Under the pieces are notes generated by a model. It was not told where the DNA came from and searched no databases. It saw only the letters and a list, made by a program, of their open reading frames with translations. Both the position numbers and the translations under genes were made by a program. From the NCBI GenBank assembly GCA_003427395.1, contig BFEA01000315.1, positions 532,112 to 553,268 of the forward strand: 21,157 nucleotides of DNA, written 5' to 3'. This DNA is from Chara braunii. Lineage: Eukaryota > Streptophyta > Charophyceae > Charales > Characeae. This document shows, piece by piece, positions 17,930 to 21,157 of the stretch (position 1 is the stretch's first letter; every line of letters begins with the position of its first letter).

Positions 17930-20004
17930 GTGTTGGCGAATCGATTAACAACAATCACAGCAGGTTGTTTCCATATAGATCAGACGGGGTTCATACCGGG
18001 TAGGTTTATCCTGGATAATGTAATGACACTAACAAAATCAGTTCGCTACATTCGAGATAAGAGGATTAATGCGGCCATATTATTTTTTGACTTTGAGAAA
18101 GCATACGATCAGGTCAGCTGGACATTTCTGCAACAATGCATGGAAAAGATGGGAGTGGGTCCAAATTTCANAAAATGGATCNNAGTTCTTTATAATGANG
18201 CACAAGGGCAAGTACAGGTTAATGGGCACTTATCTGCCAAGTATAGGATGACGAGATCGGTCAGGCAGGGAGATCCATTAGCGGCACCGATTTTCTTATT
18301 CATAATGGAGGCAGTGGCATCCTTTCTACGTAAAGACCCATCAATTCAAAGATTGGTTGCAGATCCGGAGTTACAAGGGCACAATGTACAACTTCCCACG
18401 GTACTTCTATTTGCAGATGATCTGACTGTGCTCATAAGAGCGACCGATTCTTCGTTTCTGGCCTTAACAAAAGCAATGGAGGCCTTTCAGCTTGCATCAA
18501 AAATGAAGATTAATTGGCAGAAAACGGAGGGATGGTGGTTAGTGGAAGAGGAACAGGGGAATGAACCTCCTGCGGACAGCCCGGAGGGGCTGAAGTGGAC
18601 TTCAGCGAGAATACCCATCAGATATTTGGGCATCAAGATAACAAAATCAGGGACACATCAATCGATGGCGGCAGATCTGATGACAAAGATTTTACCTAAG
18701 CTAGGTTCTTGGTCCGCGGTCTACACCTCCATCCATGGGAGAGCCCTTATAATCAACGCTTCCATCTTTTCCATGTTATGGTACGTCGGTTCAATATGGA
18801 CACCGCCGGTGACCACGACAACCTTATTAAGAAGAAGAGCAGCCGCCTATCTTTAGACATCCAAAGTTACTCACAATAATTGTATATCAAAGGTGGCATG
18901 GAAGCATGTCACCATTCCAAAACAGCAGGGGGGGCTGGGAATTCTGGACCCGGATACTCAACTAAAGGCATTGCAAACGAAGTGGGTGGTTCGACTCCTA
19001 ACACAACACAAGCTACCATGGACCTCTATAGTGTTGCACAGAATACGACAAATGGCTAAATTCAAAACGCCCCAGAATATGCCAGGCTTGTTTTGGCTAG
19101 TGTGTAGTAATTGGCCTAAGGTGGGAGGACATGTACGAGGTATTCAGGGGGCTGACAATGAAGCAGCGAAAACATTGTATTGGGTACAGCTATTGAGACT
19201 ATGGAAGGACATTTTCCCAGCAAAAGTTAAGGAGCCAGGCACGAGGGAAGAAATTCTTAGACAACCTTTGTTTGGTAATCANGGTATTAGGGATGCACAA
19301 GGGNANCCGCTGANACTGTCNATNAAAGACGCAANGTGGGGAAGATGGGTAGAGCATGGGGTTTGGCAAGTAAAGCACATCTGGGAAGACAGGGAAGGGA
19401 GATGGAAAACAGTGGGAGAATTAAGGACTCAATTAAAAGGATGTCATAAATTAGATGATAATCGGGGGATTGTTTTAGGGGCAATACCACAAAGGTGGCA
19501 ACAAGTCCTACAGGAGGGTATAAATGGCAGCAGGGGGACTGGGCCACATGGAACTATGATAGTGAACCTAAGGAAGCCTTCAGGATATGGAATCAAGATT
19601 CTTCAAAGCAGGATTGGCTACATGCAGATAAGTATGAAATTACCCATCCGTCCAATACAACTTCTCTTCTGGACATGGCTTCTAAAGTTCCGTTAGTTAT
19701 TCTTAAACAATATCTGAGGAAGGTGAGGGTAGTGGAGACAGAGGATTTTACAATTTATAGTCCATCAGTATCGATTGAAGATCTGGAAGTGGATCCGGTA
19801 GAATGGGCTTGGAAGCTCAAGAATAGAGGTACAGGTGTAGAAAGAAGAATTAACATCTTACATTATACGACTAGTTCTGGGTATAGATTGAGAAGACGGG
19901 CTCATACGCTCATGCCTTTATTGACAAAGAGATGGGAAAAGAGAGTAGACATTCCACGTAATCAGTTAACCAAAATACCTTGGTCAAGTATTACAGCTAT
20001 ACGG

Positions 20005-20024
20005 TTGGGGTCGGTTGGGGTCGG
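20005..20024 (+). repeat. 10-bp tandem duplication causing a frameshift
   Basis: TTGGGGTCGG is repeated twice in a row. With one copy, the frame leading to RSMQWLIAHVALPVNAWL would be continuous with the preceding IPWSSITAIRLG segment, as in copy A. Confidence 0.9.
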
Positions 20025-20558
20025 TTAGAAGTATGCAGTGGTTGATAGCTCACGTGGCACTTCCGGTCAATGCTTGGTTGGATGAGCGTAGAAGTTTGGG
20101 TCAGAGGAGCGCGGACAGTGCTGCATGCCTGGTATGTAGATCGGGGGATCCGGAAACAATGCTGCATTGCCTCATAGAATGTGAGGAAGCAGGTAAGTTT
20201 TGGGGGGAAGTGAGGAACATATGGGGACAGATTACAAGGTCTTCTTTTNCTGAGTCTAAAATCTCCCTTATGTTGGGACTCAACATCCCGAATCTATGGC
20301 AGAACTTTGAGAAGCATCTTTTTAAATTAGTGTGACAGTATAGTCTCTGGACTATCTGGAAACGCAGGTGCCAAGTTACTTTTGAAGATAGGCCAATGCA
20401 CATACAGGAAGCAAGGGAGATATTTCTCACGTTGGTTGAAACTAAGGAAACAAGTAGGACTCCATCCGGGACAAGTGGAAGAGATAATGAAACGGTTTAA
20501 TCAGAATATCTTGGGGCAAGGAGCAGTTGCAATCATAAAGAATAATAATTTATCCTTC

Positions 20559-20932
20559 AGACAGTTAGGATGAGGTTAGGGTTTAAGGGAACCACATAGA
20601 CATAGAGGATGGGTTGGTGAGGATAGAGTTTAGGGTAAATGGAAGTTTCAAAAGAGTTAAGGATTGTTTATAGGACACATTCTAGAGTGTGGCGGGAAGA
20701 TCTAGGGTTTAGGGTTTAGCAATGGACATTTCACAAGGTTCATTCTAGACAGTTTGGATGAGGTTAGGGTTTAAGGGAACCACATAGTCATAGAGGATTG
20801 GTGGGTGAGGATAGGGTTTAGGGTAAATGGAAGATTTAAAAGAGTTAAGGATTGTCTATAGGACACATTCTAGAGTGTGGCATTAAGATCTAGGGTTTAG
20901 GGTTTAGCAATGGACATTTCACAAGGTCCATA
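20559..20932 (+). repeat. Two tandem ~188-bp units with TTTAGGG motifs, LINE copy D 3' region
   Basis: Units begin at 20559 and 20747 with AGACAGTT and share AAGGGAACCACATAG, AAAGAGTTAAGGATTG, CATTCTAGAGTGTGGC and GCAATGGACATTTCACAAGG. Each carries CTAGGGTTTAGGGTTTAG and one or two further degenerate TTTAGGG motifs. The ORF2 stop falls within the first unit. No poly(A) tail follows. Confidence 0.92.
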
Positions 20933-20935
20933 AGT

Positions 20936-21157
20936 ATCGGGTAGACTCACAACGGAGCAGACTTACAGCCGAGAGGATCAGATAATTTGGCAGGCAGAGT
21001 TAGTACACAAGGAACACAAATGGCCCACGATGCTCTTGCATAACACAATTATCCGACAGCTTAGCAGCTGCAGCTGAGAGGAGCAGGTCTGGGCTTAGAC
21101 AGATGGGCAGCCAGAATTAGTACAGGCTAGCGTAGGCAGGGGTGAGAGGGGGTACAT
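20936..21157. other. Unassigned sequence at the window end
   Basis: No coding sense was recognised. Two similar stretches of the form AG(C)YGAGAGGA...GGCAG(G/C)CAGA(G/A)TTAGTACA end near 21013 and 21121, suggesting a weak imperfect repeat. It may be the continuing 3' region of copy D or flanking DNA. Confidence 0.4.

Larger units (their letters stand above)
17344..20571 (+). pseudogene. LINE copy D ORF2: reverse transcriptase to C-terminal end, degenerate
   Basis: The part starts with QGPNGLTTD near 17360 and continues as LQFYSNLYS (about 17407). RT motifs are NYRPITLLTL (about 17770, duplicated near 17880), FIPGRFILDN (about 17990), motif A FDFEKAYDQV (about 18090), motif B VRQGDPLAAPIF (about 18260), motif C FADDLTVL (about 18412) and YLGIKITKSG (about 18620). 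The C-terminal part carries GGLGILDP, LKGCHKLDDN and zf-RVT CLVC...MLHCLIEC with all expected ligands. Lesions are a 109-bp tandem duplication (17712-17929), a TAG at 18854-18856, frameshifts near 17400, 19510 and 20430, a 10-bp duplication at 20005-20024, and a TGA at 20333-20335. Several N bases occur. It is the same subfamily as copy A. Confidence 0.88.
16320..20935 (+). mobile_element. LINE copy F+D: element with an inverted 5' segment (twin-priming type)
   Basis: The right part (17344-20935) runs on the plus strand from the start of the RT domain to the 3' region. The left part (16320-17343) carries the endonuclease on the minus strand. In ORF2 order, the minus-strand part ends (near 16320) at the position where the plus-strand part begins (near 17346), and its truncated 5' end sits at the junction. 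This is the geometry produced by twin priming. The 5' truncation lies inside the endonuclease, at about residue 95 of ORF2. No poly(A) tail or target duplication was found, so the outer boundaries are approximate. Confidence 0.7.

Noticed and set aside
20559-20932. Interstitial or true telomere array
   Set aside because: TTTAGGG motifs are only one to three in a row within a 188-bp unit linked to LINE 3' sequence, not a continuous array.

Overview
This window looks like repeat-dominated nuclear DNA from a plant-type eukaryote. No host protein gene, intact tRNA or rRNA gene, or prokaryotic feature could be recognised. Lineage clues are plant-type telomere motifs (TTTAGGG / TTAGGGTTT) in the 3' regions of two LINE copies, L1-like ORF2 proteins with the C-terminal zf-RVT domain common in plant LINEs, long microsatellites, and very low gene density. 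A streptophyte (alga or land plant) is the best guess; the species cannot be fixed from sequence alone. Scattered N bases in the last LINE suggest a repeat that assembled with ambiguity.

Layout. 1-780: microsatellites, a decayed tRNA-like stretch, a short tandem repeat and a perfect hairpin. About 782-2180: the C-terminal end of a decayed LINE ORF2 (copy C), interrupted by a 678-bp non-autonomous hAT-like element (1104-1781). About 2589-3260: a possible tRNA-derived SINE, then the 3' end of a minus-strand element (copy G). 3263-4140: unassigned. 4271-14897: an almost full-length plus-strand LINE (copy A) with a 5' region holding two ~253-bp tandem units, ORF1 (627 aa, zinc knuckle), a broken second reading frame, and ORF2 (endonuclease, reverse transcriptase, zf-RVT). 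ORF2 is split by a second, 1670-bp hAT-like element (11093-12762) with 8-bp target duplications. 14916-16218: a 5'-truncated minus-strand LINE (copy E) in or just after the 3' region of copy A, with a poly(A) tail and a perfect 18-bp target duplication. 16320-20935: another copy of the copy-A type (F+D) whose endonuclease part is inverted relative to the rest, the structure expected from twin priming.

How the parts relate. The window is a nest of mobile elements: copy A came first, and the second hAT-like element and copy E inserted into it or beside it. Copies A and D share ORF2 sequence and a 3' region with TTTAGGG motifs and no obvious poly(A). Copies E and G share a 46-bp block, a stem-loop and a poly(A) tail, so at least two LINE 3'-end types are present. 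All ORF2 copies except the short E fragment carry frameshifts or stops, so no complete autonomous element remains. The items most worth following are the hAT-like family rich in GCCGACC motifs, the LINE family with telomere-motif 3' regions, and the twin-primed copy.
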